Source: Strigops habroptila
Lineage: Eukaryota > Chordata > Aves > Psittaciformes > Psittacidae
NCBI RefSeq assembly: GCF_004027225.2
Contig: NC_044279.2
Location: forward strand, 48,260,744-48,324,743
Direction of reading: 5' to 3'
Length of the DNA: 64,000 nucleotides
How positions within the stretch are numbered: the first letter of the stretch is position 1; every line of letters starts with the position of its first letter. The notes below the pieces were generated by a model. The model was not told where the DNA came from. It saw only the letters and a list, made by a program, of their open reading frames with translations, and did no database searches. Shown one piece after another: positions 12,601 to 27,600 of this stretch. The position numbers and the translations under genes are program-made.

Positions 12601-15600
12601 TGCATAGTCTCATCTCGAGATATTACTGGGTTGAACCACGTCCTGTAATTTACTCCTGAATCTTTCCCTAAGTTGACTTGTATTTTCTTTTCGTTTGCAA
12701 AGTGAGAGAGCTCAGAAAAGGGCCTGGTGATATTTCCTCATGACTTCCATGTGTCCTCCCATCATTCCTCTTAAATGTTTTCTGACCTTCAGAGCTGATC
12801 ATAAACAGGCTTTCATAATTCTACAGTAATTTCAGAATCTTTTTTCAGTGCTACACTTTGTGTCTAAATGCAGTAATTGTGACTGTCCGGTTCTGATTAA
12901 TGGTTTCCAAAGCCAGGGATGGTGCTGTCAGACAGGTTGAATCTGATTTATGAAAACTTCAGCTACAGAGGGAAGACTTAATAATAGTTGGCTCTCCTAG
13001 CTTCTCATCAATTGCTACGTCACTTAAGATTAATTTCTGCAAGAAATCATATCAGCAAAACTGTCTGTCTCTCTTGGTTTAGAGACTTTTATGTGTTTAA
13101 ATATTTGTTCCCATCTGACCACTTCTTTGAGTGGTAAAGTGTTGTTATTATCCTCACATTGTGGATATTTTTGATTAAGGAGTTCATAAATGACTAGTAT
13201 TCCACCTACATAAAGGACTGCTGCTCTCTTTTTACAGTCCTGTCATCCTACAGTGAGTTGAGTGAGGATGGGAGGACTGTCACATGCTAATAACTGAAGA
13301 GGCTGCACATTTATGTGTGATCTGTGTGAGAGCATGTGCTGAGAAGGAGATGCAGCAGAGAAAAAAGACAGTTTTTCTTGACAGTCTGAAAGGAAGAAGA
13401 AATTAAGCAGTTACATGAATATTGCAGTGTACGAATAATGTTAGGAGGAAAGGATCAACTAAAGGAAGGAATGCTTCCAAGAATGTAAAGACAGTTCAAC
13501 GGCAGTTAAAGTGTGAGTAGCTACTCCAGAATGATCAGTTTGGAGACTAGAAGAGACAAGGACTTTGATTAAAGTGAGTTTTTCAAAGACAAAATACAGT
13601 TGGTCCCTGTCCACATTTTTGTCCTAGAAGACCATGACCTCAGGGCAGTCAAAGTCAAGGGCAGGACTGCTGTCTGTTCAGTTGGTCTGTGGGCCTAACC
13701 AAGCGTGACTCCCTCATTCCTGTGCCAATATATTTTTTACTAATTTTCCGCATGAAATCCCAACCTGAGGCATGGCATCCAGTCTGCTTCTCCTTGTGCA
13801 GGCACCATTCCCACATATCCTCTTCTTCTGTTCCATCTGTCCTTTCCATGGACTCATTTTCTCCACAATTAAACATCTTGGTGCTCTGATTAAGTTATTC
13901 TCTGTTACTTCAGTTACATCCTATAGTCTTTATTAAATCCTGATCTTCATAGTTTTGCAAGCCTGTTTTTAATACTCTTTTTGCTTCTGTAGAAACAGTA
14001 AAGTTAATTTATGTCTCATTGGACTCCTTTTTTTCACCACCAGTGTGTTGTAGTTTCCTCTCTTGCTGGGTAATAAAGCAGAAAATAGCATTCTACAACT
14101 ATTAATAACTACCCATTTTTCTAAGAAGAGAGAAAAGTTGTCCCTGCAGCAACCTGCACAGAAATTCTTTCCTTCACATGACAGCAGGGAAAAAAACATT
14201 TTTCAGTTGCTTCCTCTTTTAACAATCACTACTTCACTGAGTCACACCTGCAGTCCTCTCATTTCACTCGAAAGATATGGATTATACCAGAAGTGTCCAA
14301 CAGCCGCAATGGTTTGAGTACGTAGATTTTCCTATGCTTCTTGCAGTCAAGTGCAGGCACCTAAAACGTGTTTTAGTTCTGTCCCAAGACACCTCCAGCA
14401 GAACATCTGTATCTGTGTAGCTGAATGGTGATTTCTCTGCAAGGAGCAGGCTGCGGCACTGCAAATTATTGTTATCATTGCTCTGCAGTAGCAATTCTGT
14501 GTTTTTCCCTGCCTTTTGGCAGTTTATCTGCCTGGCCTGACCGGAAATATGACCTGACTGAAAACATTCCCTGGAGATGGTCACCCAGACTCATTGGCAC
14601 CTCCCTCTACCCCATACTCACCTTGTGTGCAGCCTTAAGTAGATGAGTTGTGTCCCAGCTAAGAGCAGCTGTGAGCTAAAGGGGAGGGGTGTTGTAACTG
14701 CACAGGTTGTGTGTGCGTTTGACCTGCAGTAATAACTGACAGAATAAATCACGCTTTTTGATGCAGACCTGGACTACTTTGGGTTCTATCTGCTGCAATG
14801 TGCCTTCCCTTTCCTTCTGCTTCTGCAGTAGCCCTATCTCTGCTGCCTCTAGAGACATGGCTGTATGCAGACACTGATGTCTCCAAGGGAGGTGTATTTT
14901 TTTGTATGATACAAGGCACTCAGCATAATCTGCTGGTGTAAATATGCATTTCAGCACTGCTTCCTCTCCACTCAAAATCAATCATGCTTACCATGACAAC
15001 TTACTTAGCAACCCTATCAGATCTCTAGTTGCTTAGAGTTTTGCTTTTAAGGCACTCATTCTAAATAAAAGATCAGCTTTTTTTAGACTACGCATTGTAG
15101 TTTTTCCTGGTCTCCTGTCTTCTTTATTTTTTTGGTAATTCACTGAAATGGATTTGCACAAAAGCAGAATACAAAATACAGTTTTGGAAATACATCACTG
15201 TGTATCTTTGATCCTTTGGACACGAGGAATTCTAACTGCTTCATTGTGTAATTCCTTCAAATAATCTTCGTTTGAAGTAGCTTAAATAATCGACATGCTG
15301 ACAATCTCTCAAGTTTGCTGTCAGGAGTTTGTAGGTTTCCCATGCCAGGTGTTCCCTGTAAGTCAAACGTGTTTCTTTCCCCAGACACTGAACATTATCT
15401 TTGAAAAAATCCCAGAAAATGAGAGTGGAGATGCTTGTCAAACAATCCAAGTGAATGTTCTGGACTGCGACACCATTGGCCAAGCCAAGGAGAAGAGCCT
15501 TCAGGCTTTCCTTAATAAGAATGGCTTTCTCTATGGTCTTCAGCTGGATGAAATTGGTCTTGGTAAGAGAATGTCACTGTGTTGTGTTTTCATGGAGTTC

Positions 15601-18600
15601 CCTGATCTGTCTGTGGAGTTTTCCTGTTAGGAATTGCTACTGTTGGCTTTGATTTCTTTTTTTTTTTAGTGTTTAGGCAGAACATAGCTTTTGTAAGGAA
15701 TTTATAGGGAAAGACTAGATCATTTATACTCACACTTAGAACACTGGAACTGCATCTGCTTCGCTTCTGCAAGGACTTGAGTGTGCAGTTGACAAACATG
15801 TTATTTATTGAACACATGTAATTTCTATGTTCCTTTTCTGCGTTAAGTAAGGTGGTCCATCCGCCTCAGTACACCTGGTTGATAAATTTTGTCAGTGGGT
15901 ACGATGACACGTCATGATTACCAAGTACTTTAGTCCCTACCTGCTATCCCTTCTACCACCCCTCATTCCAACAGGTCTGCGTGTCCCTTGATCAGGAAAA
16001 CCTGCAAATACAGTTTATTTACAGTGAGATTAGGTTTATATAATAGCTCACACATGACTCACAAAGATACATACAGTATCTACAGAAGTAAATTAGGCCA
16101 TTCCAGCAGATCAGTCGAGCCACCATTTCTTGTTGGGTTTTCAAAAGCCCAAGATCAGACAAAAGCCTGTAGTTGCCACCATGCCACTTCCACGTGCTCC
16201 AACAGGAAATCTAACAAACTCTGTGTTGTTGGTATTTGTCACCCCCTGGACTTGCTCTCCAAGATGTTGATCTTCCCTCACCTGCTCAGATGCTATGCTA
16301 AGATAATTTACTTTCATATCTGACGTTTATATCCACCACCAGTGCCTGACCACCCTTCACACATACTGTGTCAGTCTTGTACAATGGCTTATGAAACCTT
16401 TCTTCTGGTCCCAACATGACTGTAACACCAAGGCATACTTGTGCACCGGAATAGCTAGGTCAGGTGGAAGCACCTCCAAAACCTCTGCCTTGACCATGAC
16501 AAAGTGAAGCACGAGTAACCTTGTGGAAGCCACCCAGGCTGTCGCCCCAGAAAATGAATCTGTGGCATGGGAGTGCAAAACCAATCTCGTGTGACCTAGC
16601 ACAAGGACAGAGAGAAACAGCTCAGTTGAGAGCCACTGGTCCGAAAATAATGAGGTGGTGGTTTTCTTTACAAACATCTGTGCAGTGAGAATGCCATTAG
16701 AATGTAATTGTTTTCTGTTGCTGTCATACTGCAGAACTGGTGTCTGAGGAGCAGCAAAGAGAATTGTTAGATATTGATGGTTCCTCTGAGGTGATGGAGG
16801 ATGGGATAAGAAAGCTAAATACCATCGGTCATTACGAGGTAAGCACAAAAGCTGTACCAATGAATCAAGAAGCAGTTTCTCTCCAGCTCCAAAATGCTGT
16901 CTGCACAGAAGTATCTTGATGGATCAAACTGTTGAAGAGACAGCTGAGCATCATCCACAGAAGGAAAGAGCTGTGTGACACACACCTTTCTTGCCAACGA
17001 GTCATATGTTCTCTGTTACTTTTCAGAGGTTTGCTTGTTGAAGGGTTGCTTGGTTGAAGCATACCAGGTAAACTGTTACTGCTGTTGAGCATTTCAGTTG
17101 CCCATCTAAGGAGTTTCCACCGACACTAGCCAAAATAGAGGGTGATGGGCTGAGGTGACACATTCAGCAGATGATTGGTCTCAGATGATACGGTAGCTCA
17201 CATCTTGATGCTTACAGATAGATTTTGGAAATTAGGTTAGCATGCTGAGTGCTTTTAATGAGCTTTCTTCATGCCTCATTGTTGAATCTGAAAGTCTGGC
17301 TGTTAGCATATAATCAATTTTTATTTATTTAGAAGTTTTGGTGATGAGTATAGGTGTGTGCCATGCAGTGCAGTATGGTGCTGAGAAACCTGAGCCAGCC
17401 TTGAACGCATTGCTGTCTGTGTGAGCAAATACAGTGCCATCCACAGAGAAACAAGGACTCCTAGCAGGATTGTTTGTAGCTTGAGCAGAGCACAAGGCTG
17501 CTCAGAGCTGGAGCAAGCTCATTTGGAGTTACTTTATAGATTTCTGGAGGCATTTGTTGCTCTCCTTACCTTCCAGTGAGGCAGCAGTGAACCCAGGTAT
17601 CCTGAGTCACCATCCAGTGTCTTAAATACAGCTTTTCCTGTGCCTCTCTTGAATCTTGTCTATAGATTAACGTGGGACTTCCTCTGCTCTGTTTGTAAAG
17701 ATTTTGTACAAATTAGGACATTGCAGCAAAGGTCAAAGTAGATCTGAATCTGATTAGATATTTGAACTTCTGTCTGATGTGACAGTATGCACCTTCTTTA
17801 CTTCAGGCAGCTATTGCAAGTACTTCCTGATTTTACCAGGCAGCTTTTTGCACTTCCTGAGCTCATGGCATGCCGAGGTGAAAGGGTGCCATACCTCATG
17901 GCAAATGGGTCTGCTCCAGTTGGTCAGTGTCGTCCCTGGGTGTGTTTGTCCCAGCCCTTGTTTTCGTCTAAGGTTTCTGCAGGCAGATGCAAGTTAGGTT
18001 GGAGGCTCAGCTGTTCTTGCAAAGCTGTAACTACACTAATTATAGCTTAGCAGCTGTCTTATGGAAATTGTGCTGGGTATCTATCTCGGTTAGATATTTT
18101 AGTTCATTTCTTCTGACACTGACAAAATCATGTACATTTTAGGCAGAAGCTTGGTGACATTTTAGGCAGTGGCTTAGCGGCAAGTATCAGCCATTACCAT
18201 ATATAGTTTGTTTTCTTGTATGCGTATTAATACAAAAAGGAATGTAAAGGTGTCCAGTTAGAATGAAAAAGGAACATTTCATACACAGTGTGAGGGTAGT
18301 AATGTTGCCTGAGGAAATTCCAACTTACATTTCAACAGTGCTTGAGTTTTGTGGCAAGCCTGATTTTTCCTTTTGTTTGCCAGACTTAAATGCTAGAAAG
18401 GAACCAGGTTTTTGAAACGGGGAGATACCATCAAATCTTTTTAAGATACCAAAGCATGAGAGTTGTGTTGTAAAGGTCCCGGAATCACCAGTCAGTCCTG
18501 AAAAAGCAGACTTAGTTTCTACGCTGATTTTTAAAATGTGCAAGTAGGGGATGTTTGCATTTTTGTGTAGTGTTTCTGAGGGGAAACAAATCCACTGTAC

Positions 18601-21600
18601 TCTTAATTAGATTTTCACGTGTCTCTGACTTACATACTCCTTTTGCTCTAATTTTTTGCTCCTAGTAGGGTTATTGATGTGATTTTTTATGAGGTCTGCA
18701 CTACTTGCCTTAGAATAACCACAAGCCTTGACAAGAAAGTTGCTGATTATCATGATGTCCTATTTCCCACACGAGGAGAGAGCTAGAAAACCACATTCAG
18801 ATCTGCTCTCGAAGTCAGAGATCAATTTCTCAATCTGCATCAGCATCGCATGTTCCAGGAGCAGGCACAGCCCGAGACAGCAAATCTGAATGATCCAGGG
18901 AGCTCACTGACAAGTGAATTACAGGGAGGACAGCAGGCCCGGAGAACAAGAAAGAGGGGTAGGGCCACACTACTACATCTTCTGTTCTGCAGTCGCAGTA
19001 CTCTGTGTTGTGTGGATCTGAGCAGGTCTCCCCCCTCCCTTTTTTTCCCCCTCAGTAACACACCTGACAAAGTAAAGATGTTTTGAGGTGCCCGTGGGAG
19101 CAGCCCACCATGAAAGTGATAAAGGCAGCAGGACATGAAAAGAAGGGCTTTTTTTTATTTAATTGGGTCACACTGAAAGAATCAGCAAGTATGGCTGCTG
19201 CAGTAGTGATAAAGAAGGGAAAGCATGTTCCACTCAACATGAAGAGCATAATTTGTCCCAGAAATAAAACCTGAAGTGGGGGCTTGGATCATGGCTGCAC
19301 TGCACCAACGCCTCTGGTTCCTGGAGGGAAGCGCAGTTCTCCCACCCAGCTCTGCCTGTCTCCCTCAGGACAGGAGCCAACACATTTCAGCATCGAGCTG
19401 CTCTTCTGTTGCTTGGAAAGAGAGTGGAGGCCGTGTATTGCCCACACCGCTCTGGGAGGGGATGAGCTGCTGGGTAGCCCTGTTCCTGTTACCTATCTTC
19501 AGGGCTATGTAGGAAGACTCTCTGGGTTTGTGTTACCTCAGAAGCCAGACTTAGAGCATGTTCTCACTTGTAGTGTGTTTTAAAGCACTCTGTGTTATCT
19601 GAAAGAGCTCTTGGAACACTGTGTGATAAACAGAAACCCTGCAAGGAGTCATACTTATAAAATAGATTGCATTTACTTTCCAGGAGCAAGTGTAAGTGCA
19701 GATTTCTTTGGCGCGAGACAGCTCTTGATAGAGTATCTTAATGTTTAAACTGGTTTCTTCCACCAGGCTGGCTGCCAAGGTTTAAAAAACACTTAAATTA
19801 TCTTGGCAGAGATCCCTTCCTAGAACTGGCCAGTTGTTTTTGTAATTATAGAGGGAAGTACACTAGCACTTGGCAAAACTCAACATTTGACAGCAGAGCA
19901 GTGGTGTAGTTCTCAGTGGGAACTGGTTTTGTGTTGCTCTCTGATAATAAAAGCATGACTTGTCAGTTTCTTTTAAAGGTAATAGTTACCAGCCTGGCAG
20001 CAGTGTACATTCGGGGAAGGAGGGGGTTAGATTTTTCTTAGAAATCACAGGTAGCTAGATACACATCTTGACCTTACAGTTCACAGGGCGTAAGTATTTT
20101 GCTCAATTTGAAAATAGTTCCTGGGAGCACCAGGCTGGACCCTCAACATGGCCTGTCCATAGGCCATGGAGGGAGTGGACTGAACTGAAAGAAAGGGGGC
20201 CAGAAGAGAAATCATCCTTGTGTTCTCCTCCCCGCCTCACCTTCCTGTAAGATTCTAGTGCACTGAAGCAAGAGAATTCAACCAGGGCAGTCTGTAGAAG
20301 CAGCATGAAGCAGTACGTGTAAATGAGAATGTCCAAGTGAGGGCTAAACCAGAAAAATCAGAGAAAGAGAAAGGTGTTGAAGGCTGGTTTGTTGGAAGAG
20401 CTGCCTCTACACCTTGCCAAGTAAGGCTGACAAACCGTAGCCCTGGCTGCCTGCTGAGAGCTGTGCACACTGTGGTGAGAGCGAAGCGGGCTGGCATGCT
20501 CCTGCACTGCCACAGACTGGGGGACAGAGGAAATGAAACTGAGGGCTTTGTGAATTCCTACGTTCCAGCATGATGTGTTTGGTCTTTGCTTTCAGATTTC
20601 AAATGGAGCAACCATAAAAGTCTTTAAAAAGAAGGTGTCTACCCGATCAGGTAACGAAGGAACTGCAACCTGTTTAATCTTGTGTGGAGAATGGGCTGGG
20701 AGTGCAGAGAGCTGAGCTGTGACAGGTTGTATCTTGGTCAATAGAAGGGCAGAAAAACTGGTACTTTGATATAGCTGAGCCAAATGAAGAGCCATGTTAC
20801 CCTGGCTCCGGGCCTGTGGCGGGCACAGCAGGCCTGGGAAGGGGGAAGAAGGCAAAGAAGAGAAGGATGGAAGGACTTGCAGTTGTCAGCAAATGAATGC
20901 TTAAAGATACAGACTCATAGGCAGGAAAGCAGGGCAAGGAGGCACAGGTGACACTGACCAGACCAGCACAGGGAACATGCCCTGCTCCGGTGCCTAGTGG
21001 CGTGCATCATGGATATACCGGCATGCTGTCCAGAGACAGGCATAACAGAAAAATACAGTTTGGGAGCTTTGCTTATTCTCCTGACTGTGTTTCTGAAAGC
21101 TTTGACTCTGCTGTCTCAACAGCAGGTCAGGAGTTAAAGGGTGCTTACAAGGGGTCAGTTCATCTCACCTACCCCTGTGATGCTGGTTGCTCCCAGCCCA
21201 GTTGTGGCCTGGGGGAGGTGGACTTTCTGTAGCCCTTGGGGGGAAACAGACAGTCCTAGTGTGTGATTCACCATTGAAGTGGACATCTAAAGTTAGGAGA
21301 GATGTATCCCTGAGGTGCAAGTCACTGGATGGCATTGGTCTCTCCCCCAGCAAGAACAGGGCTGTATGTTCTCAGCCATTGCTTTCAAGCCTGACCTTAG
21401 CCCGCCTGCACAGAGTACTCTTAGACTAAAGCAATGCAATCATCTTGTGTGCTGTCTGTTGTCCTTTCAGAGGAGCTGCAATTTGCTGCCAGCTTACTCC
21501 AGCAGCAGATGATGATGCCCTAGCTTAGTGGTCAGAGCTACAGGTTGGCACTGGGGAGGTGAGCCAGGACCTGTGCGTTTCTCAGAGGCTTCCCCACACT

Positions 21601-24600
21601 GCAGGAAGGAAAGCGTGATGCTGAGCCTGCTTGCTTGGCATCCTGGCATGAACAGCCCAGGGCCCAGCAGAATTCACAAGCTTGTAGCTGTGTGTTTCAT
21701 TAATGCCTGTTTACTCTCTGCTTTCTGTTGTTTAGACGTGGACTACTCGGATGAACACTGTCATTTGGTGAGTTCAGTCATTACACTGTTAAGTGGTGGA
21801 TTTAATACTGAGCTGTATTTGTATCTATCTGTGTAATCTCTTTAATCTCTTCACGACAGATTTTACCAGACTCTGAAGCAAACAAAGATGTGAAAGGAGC
21901 AGGTCACAAGGGAAAGCAAAAATTCAAAGTGAAAGAAATGTATCTGACAAAGCTTCTGTCAACCAAGGTAAACTGTAAAGGCCTTGTTTTGAAAAAGGGC
22001 TAATGTTAGGCTTGGCTAGTTTGCCCCAACAGAAATAGAAATTAAAGCAGAAATTACACAACTTCCTGTACGTGTAACACTGTGCTAACTATGGATTGTG
22101 ACCATTTGCAAAGACAGACACATTCTAGGTTTTCTAATGCTAGTTCTAAAACTGTCTACTACTCGCACTACCTGCTCAGTAAGCGGAACCTTTCTTCCCA
22201 GGTTAAAGAAAAAAGGTAGTTATTGAGCTTATAGAGAGTGAATTTTGCCAGTGGGCACCATAGGGTGTGAACAGTCCCTTCGGGAGAGACAGTTTAGAGT
22301 CAGCGATCTCCTGACTTTCTACTAGAATTTGCCTGGCTTAGAGACAAATACCAAGAGCTGAGTTTCACAAAATACTGCTCATGAAATTAAATCTTCTAGG
22401 GTCTCAAATTAAGCACCCAAAATAACTGGATTAATTTCAAAAGCAAGGTACTTAGGATTTATAATACAATTACCTAATTTATACAATGCACATTCCTTAG
22501 GAATAAGCCTTGCTTGCTGCCTCCAGTTGCTGACTTACTCAAAAAGGTTGTAAAACTCTTTGCAACAGTATATTAAAATATTAATCAGTGCACGACACTG
22601 AGAGCTGTGTGATACAAGAGGCCAGGAGGATGGTGATTATGGCTGCCTTGCATTTAAAAATCTATCAATCATTATTTCAGACTGGTCATTTCTCATTAGC
22701 TGTGGAAACTAACAAAAGCCCTTAGGTACTGCTGGAGTAAACCAGTAATATCTTATCGTGAAAGACTAGAGTACAAAAGAAAAGATCAGGCTCTTAAGAA
22801 ACAGTCCTTTTAAAAGGTTTTGAATTAATCATCTCATTCTCCAAAGTAGGATAATGCTCCAAACAATAGTGCTGTGGTATCCTCACTGTGAAATTCCATC
22901 CATGATGCACCCTGCACTAACGGAAATTGCATAGAACCGTGTCTCTCTCCCTCTCACCCATACATGCACCCAGAAGCAATTGAGGAGTTTGCAACATGAA
23001 ATGAACTGTCCAGTAGCACATCAAGGCCCTGGGATACACTTGAATCCTTCTTGCTGAGAGAAGACTGAGTTGAACCGAACTTCAGAACAGATGTGAAGAA
23101 AAAAACACAAAACAGTGTGCTGCTTTGTTTGTCTCTATTAAGAATACTCTGTGATGGTGTCAGTGAGTCCATCAGCAGCCAAGCCCTTGCATTTGTGAGC
23201 CAAATAGCTTCACTTCTGGACCAGAAATACCCAGTTTTCAGTTCTTCTCTCTAATACTAGTGTCTCTGTATGCCACCCCAAGCTGTTATTCCTGAATTAG
23301 ATCAAGCACCACAGTCACTTGGCTGTGAAGTGTTGATGAGCACGTGTTCAACATGTGTCACAGATGGCACCATGAAGACTAGTGCCCCAGAAAACTAGTT
23401 AAACTACTTTCACTCGCTTCCTTCTTACTTCCAGTCACAAGTTCCAAATGCCTTTAGCAACGGTGCCCACAGCATCTGAAGAGATGATGTTATCTTTGTT
23501 GGAATGAGTGATTCCTTCCACCTACAATTTATCACAGAGTTCACCACAATTCTCATGTCGGTAAAGTGATAGGACGCGTGACATGTGAAAGCAGCTCATT
23601 AGGGTGTATTTGTAGTTTCTTTTTTGGTATTCACTCTCTTGTTTACCAATAACCTCTGAGCCTGGTGTTTGCCACAAGTGTATTGTAGTTCCTGTGTGTG
23701 GTTACCTTGGGGCACACTCAGTGCCCTGAGACAAGAAATCCAGTTCTTTTCTTTTGTAACAACAGCACTGTTCCTTTTCTTACTTTTCAGGTTGCAATTC
23801 ATTCGGTTGTTGAAAAGCTCTTCAGGAGCATTTGGAGTTTACCCAACAATAAAGCACCAGTTGCCATCAAGTACTTTTTTGACTTTCTGGATGCCCAAGC
23901 TGAGAGCAAAAAAATTACTGACCCTGATGTGGTCCACATATGGAAAACCAACAGGTATGCCCTTATGATACACCCAAGAGTGCGTGCACCCTCTAAAAAT
24001 GTAGTGGCAAAGGTAGAACAGATCAGCTGTCATCAGAAGAGTAAGATTTTGGCATGTCTAGGTGAAGATGTGGTTTGGCTTTGTCCATCCCAGTAAATTT
24101 AGTATGTTGATTTTACTAATTTTAATATATTGATAGGACACCAATACAAACCACCATAGCTTCCAGGGCTTCTAAGTCTGCATGCTGACTTCACGCTCCG
24201 AAAGAAGTACCTGCAGGTTGAGAGCATTATTTAAAGATGGAAAGCTGACTGACTGATGTGTGTGCTCCCTGCTCCCTTTGTTCCCTGCTCCCTTTCTTAA
24301 CAGGAATAGGCAGACGAGAAATGTGCTACCTGAGTGGTTAATTTTAAACATAATTGTTCTTTCTTAGTCTTCCTCTTCGCTTCTGGGTGAACATACTGAA
24401 GAATCCCCAGTTTGTCTTTGATATTAAGAAGACTTCACATATAGATGGCTGTTTGTCTGTAATCGCACAAGCTTTCATGGATGCCTTTTCTCTAGCCGAA
24501 CAGACACTGGGGAAGGTAATGCTGCCCTACCAGCTAACTTCTTAATCAATGTCTTTTTCAACTGTATAATGGTTTAGGAGATGGATCTGCTGACACTGGG

Positions 24601-27600
24601 GGCAGAACTGTCTGGTTTAAGCTGGGTTTCCATTCTTTGTCGCTCCTTCTCACAAGACTTTGAAGAATTCACTGGAGTGAACAGATAGAGCTACTAGAAT
24701 GCCTTATTTATAGTTAACTGCTGCTTGTCTTCTCTGCAGTTAGTTTCTGCACAGCGTGTTTATAGAATATGTGGAAGAGGGTGGAAATAATTGGAAGATC
24801 TTGATGAAGTTTTAAAGAATTTTTAAGCAAAGGTCTAGAAAGTATTAAAATTATTAGTCCAAATTTTGTCTGCCACACACCAATGTGCAGGAAGCACACA
24901 TAGTAAGCTACTGGCTGCTGTAAGAATACTTGAAAGAGCTCTGAAGTTTGAAACAGTTCCTTTCACATGTATTAGCTGCCCCCTTTTTATATGCAAAATT
25001 ATTTTTTGCTGGAGTAACAAGTCCAGAAATCTTACATTCAAAAGCTCTTTAGTACATTGTCCAGAACTCTGGGGATCAGAGATAGTTCATTTTTCCCAAG
25101 GATATTTCCTTTTCTTTGGACCACAGCAGGAAGCATTTGTTCAGGCTCATGCTACCAAGAAATACAGGCTAGAGATTTTTTAGCCTAAAAATATGTATAT
25201 AAAAATGGACTGATTTCATGTGTGATCTGAACCAACTGCTCATCTGTTAAATAACAAATAATGAGCATATTTATGTTACTTTAGGAGTGAAGTATCATGA
25301 ATTAAAACTAATCACGTCACTTAATGCAAAAACTACAAATGAGCATGCTCTGTTGGGTTTCTGTGCTGAACATCCATTGTGAAGCACTGTTGATACAACA
25401 GCTCCCGTTAGCCATTTGTAAAGGGGTGCTGAAACCTGATAAAGGTTTGCAGTGCAGTAAACATCCTGTGGCCTTTTAGTACCAAAATGCATACCAAATC
25501 ATGCATGTCATGATTTTTAGCCTTTTACCTTTAAAGTCTTTAGACACTTAGAAAACAAACATTTAAATCATTTCATCACACAGTGGAAACACCAGTGACA
25601 AGGTATCACATGGCTGTGTCATCTGTTGCCCAGAATTTTAACTAGAGCAGTGACAGGAAGCTACCAGCCCCCACTTTTACATTCTGAAAACATGGTTTCC
25701 AGGTGGGGCTTCAGCTCCTACCACAGCCATCAGCACTTACTTCCTCGATGAGCCCAAAGCTAACTGGTAGGTCAGTGCTGACCTGAGTTGCTGAAGCCCT
25801 GGGGAAAAAATCAAATCCCTTTGGCTGTGCATGTCTGGCAGTCAGCTCTCCATGCTTGTGAACCCCTGAGTGAAAGGAGTAGGGACCAAAGAGTTTTAGG
25901 TGGTCCTCTGCTGGGACGGGATCTAGCATGTTACCCTAGGGGAACTTTCCCCAGCACTGCTGTATCCTGTGTGTAAATTCGGGTGTCAGCCTTAAGCCCT
26001 TTGGTTCAGCTTTCACAGTCTTTCAGGTCTAAGGAACAGTGAGGAGGAAGAAAGAAAGAAAAATATGGCTAAGGGACAAATGTTCAGCACTCCTGATGTC
26101 AATAGAAATAATTATATGGCAGCTGTCATGAAACACAATGCATTATTCCTGAGGTCCTGCGTTTGTGGTTCATCTTTATTTCAACCTTGATTACTTGCAT
26201 ATAACCACTGCAAAGAGAAATGAGTCACACAGAGAACAGACACAATTAGATGCAATTAGCTGTGTGGAGGTGGAACCTTAGGAAATCTGTGCTGTGAAAA
26301 TTGACAAAGCTTCAAATATTTTCTTTTAAGGAAGCACCAACAAATAAACTTCTCTATGCTAAGGACATTCCACACTACAAGGAAGAGGTGAAAGCGTACT
26401 ATAAAGCCATCAGGGATCTGCCTCCACTGACCAGTTCAGAGGTTGAAGAATTTCTAACTCAGGAATCTAAGGTATGGCTGAGAAGTGGCAACTTCGTTTG
26501 CTTTCATGTTAAGGTTTTTAAAAAGGAGAAGTATCTGAACAGAGCTGTTTTCTGTTTTAGAAACATGAAAATGAATTTAATGAGAATGTGGCCTTGAATG
26601 AAATCTACAGATACATAGCGAAATACCATGAGGAGGTAAGCATGTCTGCTATCCCTACTTAACCCCTTAATGTCAGCTTGCTACCTCAGGCTTGAAAGTT
26701 GGGTTTGACAAAGGGCTGGCCTGATGTGTGAGCCACTGAGTGCTGCTCCAGAGACAGCCCCTCCGTGGTGCAGCTGAAGCTGCTCCTCCTGCTGAGCTGA
26801 GCTGTGTGGGGCCAGAGCAGCCCCACAGCGGCTGGCGCCCCCACCTCTCAGAGTGGTCACAGGCCAAAGGTTTGTAAATGCACCTTTACTGTCACCAGCG
26901 TGTTTCACAGGGATGGTAGCAGTAAAATTCTCCCCGCAGTTTTGAGAAAGTTCCTGTGTAAGCCTAGGCTTCCTGTTTCACTGTGTTTGCAGGGTATCTG
27001 CTAACGCCTGTCACAGCTCCTGTGCATGCGCTCCATTTCCCTGGAGATTCAGAAATGAGATTAGACTGTAGCACCAGGGATCTCGGTTTAACAGTCAGCA
27101 CAAACACCTCAGCGGAGCGCGCTCAGCCTTACAGCAAGAGGTGTCTGCTCCTTTCCCATCATAGCCCTCTTATGGTCTGCTCTAATAGTCTTTCTCTAAA
27201 AGAAGCTCCAGCTTCCAGTCCCTGCTATTGCTAACAAAACAAATCTTTTCTCAACTGAAAGCATTTGGTCACAGGCTACCTCTAAGCAGCTTTGTAAGAA
27301 AATCCCTGCCCTCTGCTTTGCATGATAGGACTCTCCACTCCATTTTGCTCAGCATCCTTAACAGAGGCTGCGTGTGCCTGCGCAGGGAGGCAGATAAGAG
27401 CCAGCTGGGGTGTGTTGCCTGAAAGCCTCGTTACCACTTCCAGCAGGTTGTCTGGGTCTCCCAGCAACCAGACCTTGCTGTCTTTCATGCCCAGCAGCAC
27501 AGCATCAGCGCTTATTGTAATCACCCAGCTCTCAGTCACCTGTTAGCTAGCTTACCACTTCAGATCTCTAACATCTCAAATTATCTGGGTTCAGCATCAC

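Noticed and set aside
16357..16860. 167-residue minus-strand ORF
   Set aside because: It is antisense to a PLXNC1 intron and overlaps its Rho-binding-domain exon; no similarity.
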